DNA from: Pseudomonas californiensis
Lineage (GTDB): Bacteria; Pseudomonadota; Gammaproteobacteria; Pseudomonadales; Pseudomonadaceae
DNA: 64,000 nt
Assembly (NCBI RefSeq): GCF_021147775.1
Contig: NZ_JAGTPK010000007.1
Span: 161,524-225,523 of the forward strand
Direction: 5' to 3'
The notes beneath the pieces were generated by a model that had not been told where the DNA came from, searched no databases, and saw only the letters and a list, made by a program, of their open reading frames with translations. The position numbers and the translations under genes were made by a program. The number at the start of each line of letters is the position of its first letter. Position 1 is the stretch's first letter. This document shows, piece by piece, positions 33,728 through 44,503 of this stretch.

Positions 33728-34882
33728 TTACTGCTTGATGGTCAGGGCTTCCAGCTTGCCACTGTTGCCATACACATAAATCATGTCGCCAACTACCAGC
33801 GGACGAGCACGCAGCCCATCGCTGTCAATGCGGGTCCGGCCCACGAAACGACCATCCACCTGGCTCAACAAGTGAAGATAACCTTCCATGTCACCGACCG
33901 CCACGTAGCTGGAATACACTTCTGGTGCGCCCAGTTGACGGCGAGCCAGAGATTCGTTGCTCCACAGTGCAGAGGACGAACGCTCATCGATACCTTCCAC
34001 CGTACCGGACGCCAGCGACGCGTAGACGCTGCCAAAGCCCTGGGCTACGCCCGAATAGCTCGACGCATCACGCTGCCAGAGCACACGGCCGCTTTCCAGT
34101 TCAAGACCGGCAACCCGACCCTGATAGGTAGCGACGTACAGTGTACCGCCGGAGAGCAACAGACCGCCGTCGATATCGACGACACGGTCCAGTTCGGAAC
34201 GACCTTGTGGGATCGCTACGCGCTGTTCCCAGATCGGCACGCCGTTGGAGATATCCAGCGCGACAACCTTGCCCGTCGACAGACCTGCAACAGCCAGACG
34301 ATTGGTGGCGATCGGTGCGCCAGTACCACGCAAAGTCAGTACAGCTGGAGTACTTTCGTAGATCCAGAGCTGGGAGCCTGTCGAAGCATCGAAACCGACC
34401 AGATGGTCGTCCTGAGTCTGGACGACCACCACGCTGCCGTTGGTCGCAGGCGGAGCCAGCACTTCGCTGGTTACGCGAGCGCGCCACTTTTCTTCGCCGG
34501 TTGAGGCGTCCATGGCGACTACTTCACCCTTCAGGGTGCCGATCATCACCAGGCCGTAACCCACGCCAACAGCGCCGGACACCGGAAGGTCGAGGTTTTT
34601 TTTCCAGATCACGTCGCCGGTCAGACGATCGAGCGAAACGATCTCGCCCGTGACGTCGGCGGCGTAGATACGGTCGCCGTCGATAGCCGGAACCAGCATA
34701 TTGTAGGTTTTGCCCTGACCATCACCAACGGAGCGGCTCCACTGCTTTTGCAGAACGACCTCTTCCTTGAAATCGGTCAACTCGGCTGGCGGCAATTCCT
34801 TCTTGCTGTTGCTGCTGCAACCCGCGGCCAAAATGGCCAGAGCCAGCAATGCTGCATGTTTCCAACGAATCACGTCACGCAT
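33728..34882 (-). CDS. bamB: Outer membrane assembly lipoprotein BamB
   Basis: A 384-residue lipoprotein of the BAM complex, which folds beta-barrel proteins into the outer membrane. The signal sequence ends in the lipobox LAAGC (cysteine at about residue 22). The rest is an eight-bladed propeller of PQQ-like repeats (for example ALDISNGVPIWEQRV, ELESGRVLWQRDAS). Its start overlaps the end of yfgM by eight bases. The order hisS-yfgM-bamB-der is the standard gammaproteobacterial arrangement. Confidence 0.94.
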   Translation of the reverse strand: MRDVIRWKHAALLALAILAAGCSSNSKKELPPAELTDFKEEVVLQKQWSRSVGDGQGKTYNMLVPAIDGDRIYAADVTGEIVSLDRLTGDVIWKKNLDLPVSGAVGVGYGLVMIGTLKGEVVAMDASTGEEKWRARVTSEVLAPPATNGSVVVVQTQDDHLVGFDASTGSQLWIYESTPAVLTLRGTGAPIATNRLAVAGLSTGKVVALDISNGVPIWEQRVAIPQGRSELDRVVDIDGGLLLSGGTLYVATYQGRVAGLELESGRVLWQRDASSYSGVAQGFGSVYASLASGTVEGIDERSSSALWSNESLARRQLGAPEVYSSYVAVGDMEGYLHLLSQVDGRFVGRTRIDSDGLRARPLVVGDMIYVYGNSGKLEALTIKQ

Positions 34883-35516
34883 CCCCTTTCGCCAGATCGT
34901 CGAGCTTCATTTGCAGGCCACCTACCGCAGCGTCTTCGGACAGCGCGGATTTCGCCTTTTGGTATGCAGCATGTGCCTCGTCGGTACGACCCAGCTGAAC
35001 CAGCAGGTCACCCTTGAGTTCTTCACGACTGGCCAGGAACGATTTTTCAGCATCGCCAGCCAGCAGTTTCAAAGCGTCGTCAGTCTTGTTCTGCGCAGCG
35101 AGCACACGAGCAAGACGCTGACGGGAAATTTCACCCAGCGTCGCGTTCGCAGGCTTGTCGCTCACGGCTTTCAGCTCGGCTGCCGCGTCGTCGAGTTTAC
35201 CGGCATCGACGGCAACTTTGGCGACGAACAGGCTACCGAACTGAGCGTAGGTTGTACCACCAAACTCGCTTTTGAGCTTGCCCGATATCTCGGCAACACG
35301 GGTAGTGTCAGCCTGGCCACTCGGCGTCAGTGCGGTTTCGAGCAACTGCTGATACAGCATCGAGGCGCCTTGCGACTGGTTCGCCTGATACCGGTGCCAG
35401 GCCTGCCAGCCCAGGACCACAACCAGCGCCAGCAGACCGCCTGCAACCAGGGGTTTGCCGTTTCGCTGCCACCAGTCCTTCATTACCGCCAGCTCTTCAT
35501 CTTCGGAAACCGACAC
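34875..35516 (-). CDS. yfgM: SecYEG-associated TPR protein YfgM
   Basis: A 213-residue inner-membrane protein with a short cytosolic N-terminus (MSVSEDEELAVMKDWWQRNG). One membrane helix follows (about 21-38, LALVVVLGWQAW), then a periplasmic TPR-like domain rich in Ala/Leu helices. YfgM works with PpiD at the Sec translocon as a chaperone adaptor. It lies between hisS and bamB. Confidence 0.9.
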   Translation of the reverse strand: MSVSEDEELAVMKDWWQRNGKPLVAGGLLALVVVLGWQAWHRYQANQSQGASMLYQQLLETALTPSGQADTTRVAEISGKLKSEFGGTTYAQFGSLFVAKVAVDAGKLDDAAAELKAVSDKPANATLGEISRQRLARVLAAQNKTDDALKLLAGDAEKSFLASREELKGDLLVQLGRTDEAHAAYQKAKSALSEDAAVGGLQMKLDDLAKGDA

Positions 35517-35555
35517 CCCAATACTCCTATTCGCTAAAACGGCTGTTAATCAGCT

Positions 35556-36875
35556 TCAACCCTGCACGACGCAGGAGGCCAGGTGCTCTGACAGAGCATC
35601 CCAGGCAATATTTTGTTGTTCACCCTGGCCACGCAGGGGTTTGACGCCGATGATCTTCTGGGCAAGCTCTTCGTCACCCAGGATCAACGCATACAACGCA
35701 CCGCTCTTGTCGGCCTTCTTGAACTGGCTCTTGAAGCTCCCGGCACCGGCGTTGACCTGCAGGCGCAGGTTCGGCAACTGGTCACGCACCTGCTCGGTCA
35801 GCGCCAGTGCAGCCAGCTCAGCCGCCTCGCCGAAGGCGCACAGGTAAACATCCACCTGACGGGAGATTTCTTCCGGGACCTGCTCAAGGGTTTCAAGCAA
35901 CAGCACCAGACGCTCGATGCCCATCGCAAAACCGACGCCAGCAGTAGGCTTGCCACCCATCTGTTCGACCAGACCATCATAACGGCCGCCCGCACAGACT
36001 GTACCTTGAGCCCCCAATTGATCGGTGACCCACTCAAAGACTGTCTTGCTGTAGTAATCCAGCCCGCGTACCAGTTTAGGGTTGATCACATACGGAATGC
36101 CTGCGGCGTCCAGACGTGCCTTGAGACCTTCGAAGTGGACGCGGGACTCGTCATCCAGATAGTCCGCCAGCTTCGGTGCGCCGACCAGTGCTGCCTGGGT
36201 TTCAGGATGCTTGGTGTCGAGTACACGCAGCGGGTTGGTTTTCAGGCGACGCTGGCTGTCTTCGTCCAGCTGGTCGAGACGGGCCGAAAGGAACTCGACC
36301 AGCGCTTCGCGATAGCGCGCACGCGCCTCGCTGGTGCCAAGGCTGTTGAGTTCAAGCTTGACCGCATTACGGATACCCAGCAGACCCCAGAGGCGCCAGG
36401 TCATCACGATCAGCTCGGCGTCAATGTCCGGGCCGTCGAGATTGAAGACTTCGACGCCAATCTGGTGGAACTGGCGATAGCGGCCTTTTTGAGGGCGCTC
36501 GTGGCGGAACATCGGGCCGATGTACCAGAGTTTCTGTACCTGACCGCCACCGGTGATGCCATGCTCGAGAACCGCTCGAACGCAAGCGGCTGTCCCTTCA
36601 GGGCGCAACGTCAGAGAGTCACCGTTGCGATCGGCAAAGGTGTACATCTCTTTTTCGACGATATCGGTCACTTCACCGATAGAGCGCTTGAACAGGTCGG
36701 TAAACTCGACAATGGGCATGCGAATCTGCCGGTAACCGTAGTTATCCAGCAGACGCGAAACAGTCCCTTCAAAGTGACGCCACAGGGGCGTCTGCTCAGG
36801 CAGGATGTCGTTCATACCACGAATGGCTTGCAGGGACTTGGTCGTGCCACGAATGGCTTGTAGGGAATTACTCAC
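35556..36875 (-). CDS. hisS: Histidyl-tRNA synthetase with N-terminal duplication
   Basis: A 439-residue class II synthetase that charges tRNA-His. Motif 2 region [16 protein letters not shown], the histidine loop [15 protein letters not shown] and [13 protein letters not shown] are all present; the C-terminal anticodon-binding domain ends in CVVQG. The start is GTG 36875 with AAGGA upstream. The protein is about ten residues longer than usual because SLQAIRG occurs twice, first followed by TTK and then by the normal MND. The underlying DNA is a 30-base tandem repeat. Confidence 0.95.
   Translation of the reverse strand: MSNSLQAIRGTTKSLQAIRGMNDILPEQTPLWRHFEGTVSRLLDNYGYRQIRMPIVEFTDLFKRSIGEVTDIVEKEMYTFADRNGDSLTLRPEGTAACVRAVLEHGITGGGQVQKLWYIGPMFRHERPQKGRYRQFHQIGVEVFNLDGPDIDAELIVMTWRLWGLLGIRNAVKLELNSLGTSEARARYREALVEFLSARLDQLDEDSQRRLKTNPLRVLDTKHPETQAALVGAPKLADYLDDESRVHFEGLKARLDAAGIPYVINPKLVRGLDYYSKTVFEWVTDQLGAQGTVCAGGRYDGLVEQMGGKPTAGVGFAMGIERLVLLLETLEQVPEEISRQVDVYLCAFGEAAELAALALTEQVRDQLPNLRLQVNAGAGSFKSQFKKADKSGALYALILGDEELAQKIIGVKPLRGQGEQQNIAWDALSEHLASCVVQG
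36817..36866. repeat. 30-bp-period tandem repeat inside hisS
   Basis: CCACGAATGGCTTGCAGGGA (36817-36836) recurs with one mismatch at 36847-36866. The period of 30 bases keeps the hisS frame and duplicates ten residues. Confidence 0.9.
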
Positions 36876-36897
36876 AGAAAATCCTTAGCAATCCGGG

Positions 36898-38007
36898 TTA
36901 GCCGCGCACGATGACCGAGGCGTCAGCTTCGACCTTTTCGGCCGCTTTCTGGCGGATCAAGCGTTCAAGCTCATCCACCAGATTATCATTGGTCAGTTTT
37001 TGTGCAGGCTTGCCGTCGATGTAGATCAGGTTCGGCGTCCCACCCGTAAGGCCGATATGGGCCTCTTTGGCTTCACCCGGACCGTTCACCACACAACCGA
37101 TGACCGCAACGTCCAGCGGCACGAGCAAATCATCGAGGCGACCTTCCAGCTCGTTCATGGTCTTGACCACATCAAAGTTCTGCCGCGAGCAACTCGGGCA
37201 GGCGATGAAGTTGATCCCACGGGAACGAAGGCGCAACGATTTGAGAATGTCGTAACCGACTTTCACCTCTTCGACGGGGTCAGCGGCCAACGAGATGCGA
37301 ATAGTATCGCCAATCCCGTCGGCAAGCAGCATACCTAGGCCGACAGCCGATTTCACTGTGCCTGAACGCAATCCACCCGCTTCGGTAATACCCAGGTGCA
37401 GCGGCTGGACAATCTGCTTGGCCAACAGACGATAGGCCTCGACGGCCATGAACACGTCGGATGCCTTGACGCTGACCTTGAAGTCCGGAAAATTAAGACG
37501 TTCCAGATGCTCGACATGACGCAGCGCAGACTCGACCAGAGCGGCCGGAGTGGGCTCGCCGTATTTTTTTTGCAGATCTTTTTCGAGAGAACCGGCGTTC
37601 ACGCCAATGCGGATCGGGATACCCCGATCACGAGCAGCATCGACCACTGCACGCACGCGGTCTTCGCGACCGATGTTGCCGGGGTTGATACGCAGGCAAT
37701 CGACGCCGAGCTCCGCAACACGCAACGCAATACGGTAATCGAAGTGGATGTCGGCAACCAGTGGCACCTTGACCAGCTTCTTGATACGGCCAAACGCTTC
37801 AGCGGCGTCCATGTCAGGCACGGAAACCCGCACGATGTCGACCCCGGCCGCCTCAAGACGATTGATTTGCGCGACTGTGGCCGCCACATCATTGGTATCA
37901 CTGTTGGTCATGCTCTGGACGGCAATCGGTGCATCGCCACCGACCGGAACAGAACCGACCCATATTTTTCGGGATTCGCGACGCTTGATTGGAGATTCGC
38001 CGTGCAT
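36898..38007 (-). CDS. ispG: 4-hydroxy-3-methylbut-2-enyl diphosphate synthase (IspG/GcpE)
   Basis: A 369-residue 4Fe-4S enzyme of the MEP isoprenoid pathway. It reductively converts the cyclic diphosphate MEcPP to HMBPP in the cytosol. The cluster ligands are visible: C270 and C273 ([11 protein letters not shown]) and C305 ([10 protein letters not shown]), with E312 as fourth ligand. The N-terminal TIM barrel includes [15 protein letters not shown]. It is three bases downstream of rodZ and upstream of hisS, in the conserved order. Confidence 0.96.
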   Translation of the reverse strand: MHGESPIKRRESRKIWVGSVPVGGDAPIAVQSMTNSDTNDVAATVAQINRLEAAGVDIVRVSVPDMDAAEAFGRIKKLVKVPLVADIHFDYRIALRVAELGVDCLRINPGNIGREDRVRAVVDAARDRGIPIRIGVNAGSLEKDLQKKYGEPTPAALVESALRHVEHLERLNFPDFKVSVKASDVFMAVEAYRLLAKQIVQPLHLGITEAGGLRSGTVKSAVGLGMLLADGIGDTIRISLAADPVEEVKVGYDILKSLRLRSRGINFIACPSCSRQNFDVVKTMNELEGRLDDLLVPLDVAVIGCVVNGPGEAKEAHIGLTGGTPNLIYIDGKPAQKLTNDNLVDELERLIRQKAAEKVEADASVIVRG

Positions 38008-38010
38008 GAC

Positions 38011-39015
38011 TTATTGCCCTAGCTTCAGGCGAGCAGTTTCGCCGCTGGTGAAAGGTGCCACGTCAACCGGCTGACCGTTATAGCTGACCTGCGCACCACG
38101 GGCGAAGCCCAGTCGCAAGGTCAGTGGCGGCTTGCCATTGACGTCAAGGTTCTCGCCTTTGCGCTTCAGACCGCTGACCAGCACCTTGCCGTTGCCGTCG
38201 GTCACCTGGGTCCAGCAATCCGCCGTGAACTGCACGGTGACCTGACCGGCACCAGCCGGTACCGGCGCAGGCTGTTCGGCAGGCGTGGTCGGCATGGACG
38301 GAACGGTTGGCGCAAAAGCGGGTACCTGCGCGTTAGTAGCTGGCTGTGTGTTGGTCGCAGCCGGCTGCTGGGTATGAGCCGGCGAGGTCACGGACGGAGT
38401 GGTCACGACCGGCGCACTGTTCTGGGGTTCAGCGGCAGGCGCTCCAGTGTTCAACGGCAATGAAGTCTGGCCTGACACCTGGTTTTCCACGACGGCCTGA
38501 TCTTCCGGCTCGTCCAGCGGGTGAATCTGCGTCGTGCCATCAGCGCTTTCGACTTCTACATGCTCAAGGTTGAGCCCGGACTGATCCTTGCCACGCATGG
38601 CGGCCTGGTCCTGCCACCACAGGAAGCCAGCCCCCACGATGATCACGAGCAGCAGTAGACTGACGATGCGCAGGATATTGTGCGAAAGGCGCACAGGCTC
38701 CTCGATGCGTCCGAGTGCATGCACCGGACTGCCCTTGCCGTCTGTACCAGTGAACTGGTCGAACTGTTCAACCAGTGCGGCCTGATCAAGCTCAAGCAGT
38801 TTCGCGTAAGCACGCACGTACCCACGGGCAAACGTATGCCCAGGCAGTTTTTCGAAATTCCCGTTCTCCACATGAGTCAGTGAAGCCACGGTGAGGTTAA
38901 GCCTCAAAGCCACATCTGGCAGCGACCAGTTTTTACTCTCACGGACCTGGCGCAGGGTCTCTCCGGGGTTCGCGCGGGAGGTTGCTACAACTTCGGGATG
39001 CGCCGCTTTCATCAT
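38011..39015 (-). CDS. rodZ: Cytoskeleton protein RodZ
   Basis: A 334-residue inner-membrane protein. A cytosolic Cro-type helix-turn-helix domain (about 18-85, SLPDVALRLNLTVASLTHVE) binds MreB. One membrane helix follows (about 114-134), then a Pro/Thr/Ala-rich periplasmic linker and a C-terminal DUF4115 domain (about 250-334, FTADCWTQVTDGNGKVLVSG). RodZ couples MreB to wall elongation. Its first ATG overlaps the pilW stop (ATGA), so the two are translated together. Confidence 0.93.
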   Translation of the reverse strand: MMKAAHPEVVATSRANPGETLRQVRESKNWSLPDVALRLNLTVASLTHVENGNFEKLPGHTFARGYVRAYAKLLELDQAALVEQFDQFTGTDGKGSPVHALGRIEEPVRLSHNILRIVSLLLLVIIVGAGFLWWQDQAAMRGKDQSGLNLEHVEVESADGTTQIHPLDEPEDQAVVENQVSGQTSLPLNTGAPAAEPQNSAPVVTTPSVTSPAHTQQPAATNTQPATNAQVPAFAPTVPSMPTTPAEQPAPVPAGAGQVTVQFTADCWTQVTDGNGKVLVSGLKRKGENLDVNGKPPLTLRLGFARGAQVSYNGQPVDVAPFTSGETARLKLGQ

Positions 39016-39773
39016 TGCTCCGACAGGTATTGCTGATATTCCGGCGTACCGGGATAGAGTCTTTTTAATTGCAGCCCATAACTGGCTGCCTTGTTGCGGT
39101 CATCGTAGATCTTCGCCAACCGCGTACCGAGCAGTAGACTACGTGCATTTTGCTCGCTCAGCTGATTAAAACGGTCGTAGTAGTCACGCGAAGGGACATA
39201 TTGCCCGTCTTCATAATACAACTCGGCCATTTCCAGCAAAGCGCGCGGCTGTTGACGATCAAGGCGCAACGCCTTGGTGAACTCGTCACGTGCCCGATCA
39301 CGATTGCCCAGCTTGAGCGACGTCATGCCCAGGCTTTCAAAAACCCGGGAACGCTCAGGATACAGGTTGTCGGCCGCTGCCTGCTCGAAACGTTCGTAGG
39401 CCTCCTTGTAACGTTTCTGCTCGTAGAGAAAGCTGCCGTAATTATTGACGATCCTTGTTTCATTGCGGCTGGCGGACAATGCCTTCAGAAAATACTGGTT
39501 CGCAAGCTCGGGTTCCATTTCGCGCTGGAACACCAGCGCCAACGCCGAATTGGCCTGAGCATCGGAGCCATCCAGCTCAAGCGCTTTCTTCAAGGGAACC
39601 TTGGCACGCTCGGTCTGACCCTGCTGCAGATAGCCCAACCCCAACTGTACGTAAGCCTGCCGCGCCTCGTCACGCCCTTTAGAGGTAGACAGCGGATTGA
39701 CGTTACCTGTCGATACGCAACCTACCAGCGACATGACAACACAGAGCAGCAGCAACGAGGCACGCACAGACAT
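39012..39773 (-). CDS. pilW: Type IV pilus biogenesis lipoprotein PilW/PilF
   Basis: A 253-residue lipoprotein with lipobox VMSLVGC (cysteine at about residue 19) and about six TPR repeats (for example AYVQLGLGYLQQGQTERAKV and NSALALVFQREMEPELANQY). It is the pilotin that places the PilQ secretin in the outer membrane in type IV pilus systems; the Pseudomonas literature calls it PilF. The position between rlmN and rodZ is the usual one. Confidence 0.9.
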   Translation of the reverse strand: MSVRASLLLLCVVMSLVGCVSTGNVNPLSTSKGRDEARQAYVQLGLGYLQQGQTERAKVPLKKALELDGSDAQANSALALVFQREMEPELANQYFLKALSASRNETRIVNNYGSFLYEQKRYKEAYERFEQAAADNLYPERSRVFESLGMTSLKLGNRDRARDEFTKALRLDRQQPRALLEMAELYYEDGQYVPSRDYYDRFNQLSEQNARSLLLGTRLAKIYDDRNKAASYGLQLKRLYPGTPEYQQYLSEQ

Positions 39774-39799
39774 GGAGTCTCTCTTGGTCAGGGTCGCGG

Positions 39800-40948
39800 T
39801 CAGGTTCGAGTCGCCGCTACAGGCGCCGTGTCGGCGTCAGCACTCAACTCACGCACAGCAATGTAGCGTTCACTACGGCGTGTGCGATCCATTACCTGCC
39901 CGACCAGCTGGCCGCATGCAGCATCAATGTCCTCACCGCGCGTGGTGCGCACAGTGACGTTATAACCGGCTTGATGCAACAGGTCCTGAAAACGACGAAT
40001 CGCGTTATTGCTCGGACGCTCGTAACCGGAATGCGGGAACGGGTTGAACGGGATCAGGTTGATCTTGCAGGGTGTGTCCTTGAGCAGCTCGATCATCTCG
40101 ACTGCGTGCTCGACCTTGTCGTTGATGTCCTTGAGCATCGTGTACTCGATAGTGAGAACACGCTTTTCGCCCAGACTGGACATATAGCGGCGGCAGGACT
40201 CGAGCAGCATTTTCAGCGGGTATTTCTTGTTGATCGGCACCAACTGGTTGCGCAGTGCGTCATTCGGCGCATGCAGCGACAAGGCCAGCGAAACATCGAT
40301 GTGCTTGGACAGCTCATCAATCATCGGCACCACGCCCGAGGTGGACAACGTCACACGGCGCTTGGAAATGCCATACCCCAGGTCATCCATCATCAGATGC
40401 ATGGCGGCGATGACATTATCGAAATTCAGCAGCGGCTCACCCATGCCCATCATCACCACGTTGGTGATAGCACGGTCGACGGTCGCCGGGACACTGCCAA
40501 AGGATTTGTTGGCAATCCACACCTGACCGATAACCTCGGCGGCGGTGAGGTTGCTGTTGAAGCCTTGCTTGCCCGTGGAGCAGAAACTGCAATCCAGGGC
40601 ACAGCCCGCCTGGGACGAAACACACAAGGTGCCGCGTTTGCCTTGCGGAATATAAACGGTTTCGACGCAACTGCCGGACTCGACGCGCACCACCCACTTG
40701 CGGGTGCCATCGCTCGAAATGTCCTCGCTGACGACTTCAGGACCCCGAACCTCAGCACAAGCCTTGAGCTTTTCGCGCAAGGCCTTGCTGACATTCGTCA
40801 TGGCGTCGAAATCATCGACGCCAAAGTGGTGAATCCACTTCATGACCTGACCGGCACGGAAGCGCTTCTCCCCGATAGAGTCGAAGAATTTTTCCATTTC
40901 CAGCTGAGTCAGACCCAGCAAGTTGGTTTTACCAGTCGATGCAATCAT
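39800..40948 (-). CDS. rlmN: Dual-specificity 23S rRNA/tRNA adenine-C2 methyltransferase
   Basis: A 382-residue radical SAM enzyme that methylates A2503 of 23S rRNA and A37 of some tRNAs. The 4Fe-4S ligands are C116, C120 and C123 ([15 protein letters not shown]). The C-terminal catalytic cysteine lies in DIDAACGQL. Start ATG 40948 ([14 protein letters not shown]) is used; the frame opens five codons earlier at a less typical start. It is the gene after ndk and depends on the Fe-S assembly genes just upstream. Confidence 0.95.
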   Translation of the reverse strand: MIASTGKTNLLGLTQLEMEKFFDSIGEKRFRAGQVMKWIHHFGVDDFDAMTNVSKALREKLKACAEVRGPEVVSEDISSDGTRKWVVRVESGSCVETVYIPQGKRGTLCVSSQAGCALDCSFCSTGKQGFNSNLTAAEVIGQVWIANKSFGSVPATVDRAITNVVMMGMGEPLLNFDNVIAAMHLMMDDLGYGISKRRVTLSTSGVVPMIDELSKHIDVSLALSLHAPNDALRNQLVPINKKYPLKMLLESCRRYMSSLGEKRVLTIEYTMLKDINDKVEHAVEMIELLKDTPCKINLIPFNPFPHSGYERPSNNAIRRFQDLLHQAGYNVTVRTTRGEDIDAACGQLVGQVMDRTRRSERYIAVRELSADADTAPVAATRT

Positions 40949-40980
40949 GAATTCACCCTTCACTCGTTAGTCGACAGGAC

Positions 40981-41406
40981 TTAGCGAGCGGTTACTTCGG
41001 TAGCTGCGAAGAAGTACGAGATTTCGCGAGCGGCAGCGGCTTCGGAGTCCGAACCGTGAACAGCGTTGGCGTCGATGGAATCAGCGAAGTCGGCACGAAT
41101 GGTGCCAGCAGCTGCTTCTTTAGGGTTGGTAGCGCCCATCAGCTCGCGGTTCAGAGCGATTGCGTTTTCGCCTTCCAGAACCTGAACAACAACAGGGCCG
41201 GAGATCATGAAAGCAACCAGGTCGCCGAAGAAGCCACGAGCGCTGTGCTCAGCGTAGAAACCTTCAGCTTCGGCCTTGGACAGCTGCTTCAGCTTGGAAG
41301 CAACAACGCGCAGACCGGCTTTTTCGAAACGAGTGGTGATCTCGCCGATTACGTTCTTTGCAACGGCGTCAGGCTTGATGATAGAGAAAGTACGTTGAAC
41401 AGCCAT
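40981..41406 (-). CDS. ndk: Nucleoside diphosphate kinase
   Basis: A 141-residue cytosolic kinase that balances NTP pools by transfer through a phosphohistidine. The active site histidine is H117 ([16 protein letters not shown]), and the N-terminus [18 protein letters not shown] is typical. It lies after the isc terminator, so it probably has its own promoter in the short gap. Confidence 0.97.
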   Translation of the reverse strand: MAVQRTFSIIKPDAVAKNVIGEITTRFEKAGLRVVASKLKQLSKAEAEGFYAEHSARGFFGDLVAFMISGPVVVQVLEGENAIALNRELMGATNPKEAAAGTIRADFADSIDANAVHGSDSEAAAAREISYFFAATEVTAR

Positions 41407-41444
41407 GGTGAAACTCCAGAAACAGTGATTGAAGCGAAAAATTA

Positions 41445-41467
41445 AACCCGCGAATTATACGCGGGTT
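41445..41467 (-). terminator. Terminator of the isc operon
   Basis: On the minus strand AACCCGCG/CGCGGGTT encloses a 7-base loop and is followed by TAATTTTT. It lies 36 bases after iscX and before ndk. Confidence 0.75.
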
Positions 41468-41502
41468 CTGATGTATTGCCTAACTGCGTGCGTTACAGAA
41501 CG

Positions 41503-41703
41503 TCAATCCGCCTCTTCGATCCACAACCCCTGGATCGCTTCAAGGACCTTTTCACCGCCCCGATCAGGCACATCGTCGAACTCGGGCAACGCCATGACCA
41601 GGTTGCGCAACTTGACGAAGTTCACGGACAGCGGATCAACATCCGGGTGGCTTTCAGCCAGCTGAATGGCGATTTCCTGCACATCGACCCATTTGAGACT
41701 CAT
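41503..41703 (-). CDS. iscX: Fe-S assembly protein IscX
   Basis: A 66-residue acidic protein (MSLKWVDVQEIAIQLAESHP). IscX binds IscS and acts as an iron-dependent regulator or adaptor of cluster assembly. It is the last gene of the isc operon, 14 bases after fdx. Confidence 0.93.
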   Translation of the reverse strand: MSLKWVDVQEIAIQLAESHPDVDPLSVNFVKLRNLVMALPEFDDVPDRGGEKVLEAIQGLWIEEAD

Positions 41704-41717
41704 GAGCGTACCTCGAA

Positions 41718-42059
41718 TCAGTGCGGCGCTTCAGCGGCGTGGTTGAGGGAATATTTCGGAATTTCGACCGTCAGGTCTTCGGTTCCAACAATAGCCTGAC
41801 AGGACAGGCGCGAATTGGGCTCAAGCCCCCACGCCTTGTCCAGCATATCCTCTTCCAGCTCATCGGCTTCATTCAGCGAATTGAAACCCTCGCGAATAAT
41901 GCAGTGGCACGTTGTGCATGCACAGACGCCGCCGCATGCACTCTCGATCTCGATGTGATGGTCGTGAGCAATTTCCAGAATAGACGTACCGGGCTCAACT
42001 TCTACAACCAGCCCGTCCGGGCAGTGCTCGGCGTGGGGCAGAAAAATCACCTGCGGCAT
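41718..42059 (-). CDS. fdx: ISC-type 2Fe-2S ferredoxin
   Basis: A 113-residue adrenodoxin-like ferredoxin that supplies electrons for cluster assembly. The cluster ligands C42, C48, C51 and C87 are at the same numbers as in E. coli Fdx (ACGGVCACTTCH and RLSCQAI). It starts three bases after hscA. Confidence 0.95.
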   Translation of the reverse strand: MPQVIFLPHAEHCPDGLVVEVEPGTSILEIAHDHHIEIESACGGVCACTTCHCIIREGFNSLNEADELEEDMLDKAWGLEPNSRLSCQAIVGTEDLTVEIPKYSLNHAAEAPH

Positions 42060-42062
42060 CAG

Positions 42063-43925
42063 TTATTCCTCAATCTCATTCAAGTTGCGCCCGGCCAGTG
42101 CGGCTTTTACCGTCGAATCAAGGCGGCGGGCAGCAAATGCATCGGTCACCTGCGACAGACGCTTGGTCTGCTGCTCGATGGCGTGGCCATCGGTGCCCTG
42201 CATCAATTCACGTAATTCGTCCATTTGCAGGTTGATCACCAGACGCTCTTCGGCGTCCAGCAGGCGCTCTCCATCGGCTTCCAGCGCACCTTCGACCGCC
42301 TCGAGCAGACGCTTGGCGTCGACCTGATGTTCGCGCAGCACACGAGCAACCTTGTCGTCACCGGCGTAGGCGAAAGAATCCTTGAGCATGCGAGTGATTT
42401 CGCCATCCGTCAGCCCGTAGGACGGCTTGACCTGGATGCTCGATTCGATACCAGAGCCCAGTTCACGCGCTGAAACATTCAACAGGCCATCTGCATCGAC
42501 CTGGAACGTCACACGGATCTTGGCTGCTCCCGCGACCATAGGGGGAATGCCGCGCAACTCGAAGCGTGCCAGAGAACGGCAATCGCTGATCAATTCGCGC
42601 TCGCCCTGCAAGACATGAATCATCATGGCCGTCTGGCCGTCTTTATAGGTGGTGAATTCCTGACCTCGCGCCACCGGAATCGTGGTGTTGCGCGGAATGA
42701 CCTTTTCCATCAGACCGCCCATGGTTTCCAGCCCCAACGAGAGCGGAATCACGTCGAGCAGCAGCAATTCTTCGCCGTCGCGCTTGTTGCCAGCCAAGGT
42801 ATCGGCCTGGATCGCAGCCCCGATGGCCACCACTTGATCCGGATCGATTTCTGTCAGGGGCTCACGGCCAAACAGCTCGGCAACCGCTTCACGTACCCGC
42901 GGCACACGGGTGGAACCGCCGACCATAACCACTGCGCCGACTTCTTCAAACTCGATGCCGGTATCACGGACCGCCCGACGGCAGGCCTTGAGACTACGGG
43001 CTACCATAGGCTCGATCAGCGCGTTGAACGCTTCACGAGTCAGCGTTGCACGCCAGTCGCCGTGGGCAACCTCGACAGAATCAGCGTCCGTCAGAGCTTC
43101 TTTTGCCGCGCAGGCAGCCTGGAGCAGACTACGTTGCGCAGAAGGGGCAAGATCAGCAGACAGACCTGCATCGGCGACCATCCAACTGGCAATCGCGTGA
43201 TCAAAGTCATCGCCGCCCAGCGCAGTGTCGCCACCGGTTGCCAGCACTTCGAACACACCGCCGGTCAGACGCAGAATAGAGATATCAAAGGTACCGCCAC
43301 CCAAATCGTAGATGGCAACGACGCCTTCAGCCTTCTGATCGAGACCGTAAGCCACAGCGGCCGCTGTCGGCTCGTTGAGCAGACGCAACACATTGAGACC
43401 GGCAAACTTGGCAGCGTCTTTGGTAGCTTGACGTTGTGCATCATCGAAATAGGCGGGAACAGTGATAACGGCACCGACCAGCTCGCCGCCCAACGCTTCT
43501 TCGGCACGCTGGCGCAACACTTTCAGGATGTCTGCCGACACCTGCACCGGGCTTTTCGGCCCTTGCACGGTGTCGATGAACGGCATGTGCGACTCACCCT
43601 CGACGAAGCGATAAGGCAGCTGTTCGCCCAACTGCTTGACGTCGCTCAGCCCGCGCCCCATGAGGCGCTTGACCGACAGTACGGTGTTGAACGGGTCCTG
43701 AGACGCAGCGATCTTCGCGGACTGCCCTACTTCAACGCGGTCAGCGTGGTAGCGCACCGCAGACGGCAGGATGACTTGCCCTTCTGCATCGGCCAGCGGT
43801 TCGGACAGGCCGCTGCGCACTGCAGCAACCAGAGAATTGGTAGTGCCCAAGTCGATCCCCACAGCCAGACGACGCTGGTGCGGTTGAGGACTTTGGCCGG
43901 GTTCGGCGATCTGCAGTAAGGCCAT
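42063..43925 (-). CDS. hscA: Fe-S cluster chaperone HscA (Hsp70 type)
   Basis: A 620-residue DnaK-like ATPase that releases clusters from IscU with HscB. The ATPase domain (about 20-390) begins [15 protein letters not shown] and contains [14 protein letters not shown]. The substrate-binding domain follows, then a helical lid. The N-terminal extension ([19 protein letters not shown]) is typical of HscA. It follows hscB in the operon. Confidence 0.96.
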   Translation of the reverse strand: MALLQIAEPGQSPQPHQRRLAVGIDLGTTNSLVAAVRSGLSEPLADAEGQVILPSAVRYHADRVEVGQSAKIAASQDPFNTVLSVKRLMGRGLSDVKQLGEQLPYRFVEGESHMPFIDTVQGPKSPVQVSADILKVLRQRAEEALGGELVGAVITVPAYFDDAQRQATKDAAKFAGLNVLRLLNEPTAAAVAYGLDQKAEGVVAIYDLGGGTFDISILRLTGGVFEVLATGGDTALGGDDFDHAIASWMVADAGLSADLAPSAQRSLLQAACAAKEALTDADSVEVAHGDWRATLTREAFNALIEPMVARSLKACRRAVRDTGIEFEEVGAVVMVGGSTRVPRVREAVAELFGREPLTEIDPDQVVAIGAAIQADTLAGNKRDGEELLLLDVIPLSLGLETMGGLMEKVIPRNTTIPVARGQEFTTYKDGQTAMMIHVLQGERELISDCRSLARFELRGIPPMVAGAAKIRVTFQVDADGLLNVSARELGSGIESSIQVKPSYGLTDGEITRMLKDSFAYAGDDKVARVLREHQVDAKRLLEAVEGALEADGERLLDAEERLVINLQMDELRELMQGTDGHAIEQQTKRLSQVTDAFAARRLDSTVKAALAGRNLNEIEE

Positions 43926-43970
43926 GCTTTATCAGAATAATCACTGGCGTACGGCCGAGGCCGCACGGGG

Positions 43971-44492
43971 TTAATCGTCGAGGCGCTCTTCTAGTTGGCG
44001 CACTTCGTGAGAGAGCTTGTCGAGGAACTGCATACGGCGCATCAGCCTTTCAGCGTGCTCACGTTGTGCAGCATCATTCCAACAGGCAGCAAAGCTGTCG
44101 TTCAGTTCATCCTGAGCGACCTTCAGCTGACGCTTGAAGGTCGCAACGCCAGCCAGATCAGCCTCATCCTGCAGATCCTCGAGCTCTTCCCGCAAATGCA
44201 TCTGCTGCAGAAGAAAATCGGGGTCATGCACCGTCACCTCAAGCGGCACCTCGTTGCCATTCATGGCAAGCAGGTAACGCGCTCGTTTGGGAGGGCTTTT
44301 GAGGGTCTGGTAGGCTTCGTTGAGGCTGGCTGAACGCTCCAGCGCCAGACGCTGCTCACGCTCGGGAGCATCAGCAAAACGGTCTGGATGTACGCTACGC
44401 GCCAACTCACGGTAACGCGTCGCCAGTTGATCGAGATCAAGCTGAAACTCAGGCTTGAGCTCGAACAAGGCGAAATGACAAGGAGTACCCAC
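43971..44492 (-). CDS. hscB: Fe-S cluster co-chaperone HscB
   Basis: A 173-residue J-domain protein. The HPD motif is at residues 35-37 ([13 protein letters not shown]), and the C-terminal helical domain binds IscU. The start is GTG 44492, giving [16 protein letters not shown]. The longer frame to 44534 has an atypical N-terminus and reaches close to iscA. GAGG lies upstream of the GTG. Confidence 0.93.
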   Translation of the reverse strand: MGTPCHFALFELKPEFQLDLDQLATRYRELARSVHPDRFADAPEREQRLALERSASLNEAYQTLKSPPKRARYLLAMNGNEVPLEVTVHDPDFLLQQMHLREELEDLQDEADLAGVATFKRQLKVAQDELNDSFAACWNDAAQREHAERLMRRMQFLDKLSHEVRQLEERLDD

Positions 44493-44503
44493 GATAAAAA
44501 GCC

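Noticed and set aside
32159..34504. A 781-codon open frame on the plus strand
   Set aside because: It lies wholly antisense to der and bamB, which have full family matches. Long antisense frames are common in GC-rich Pseudomonas DNA.
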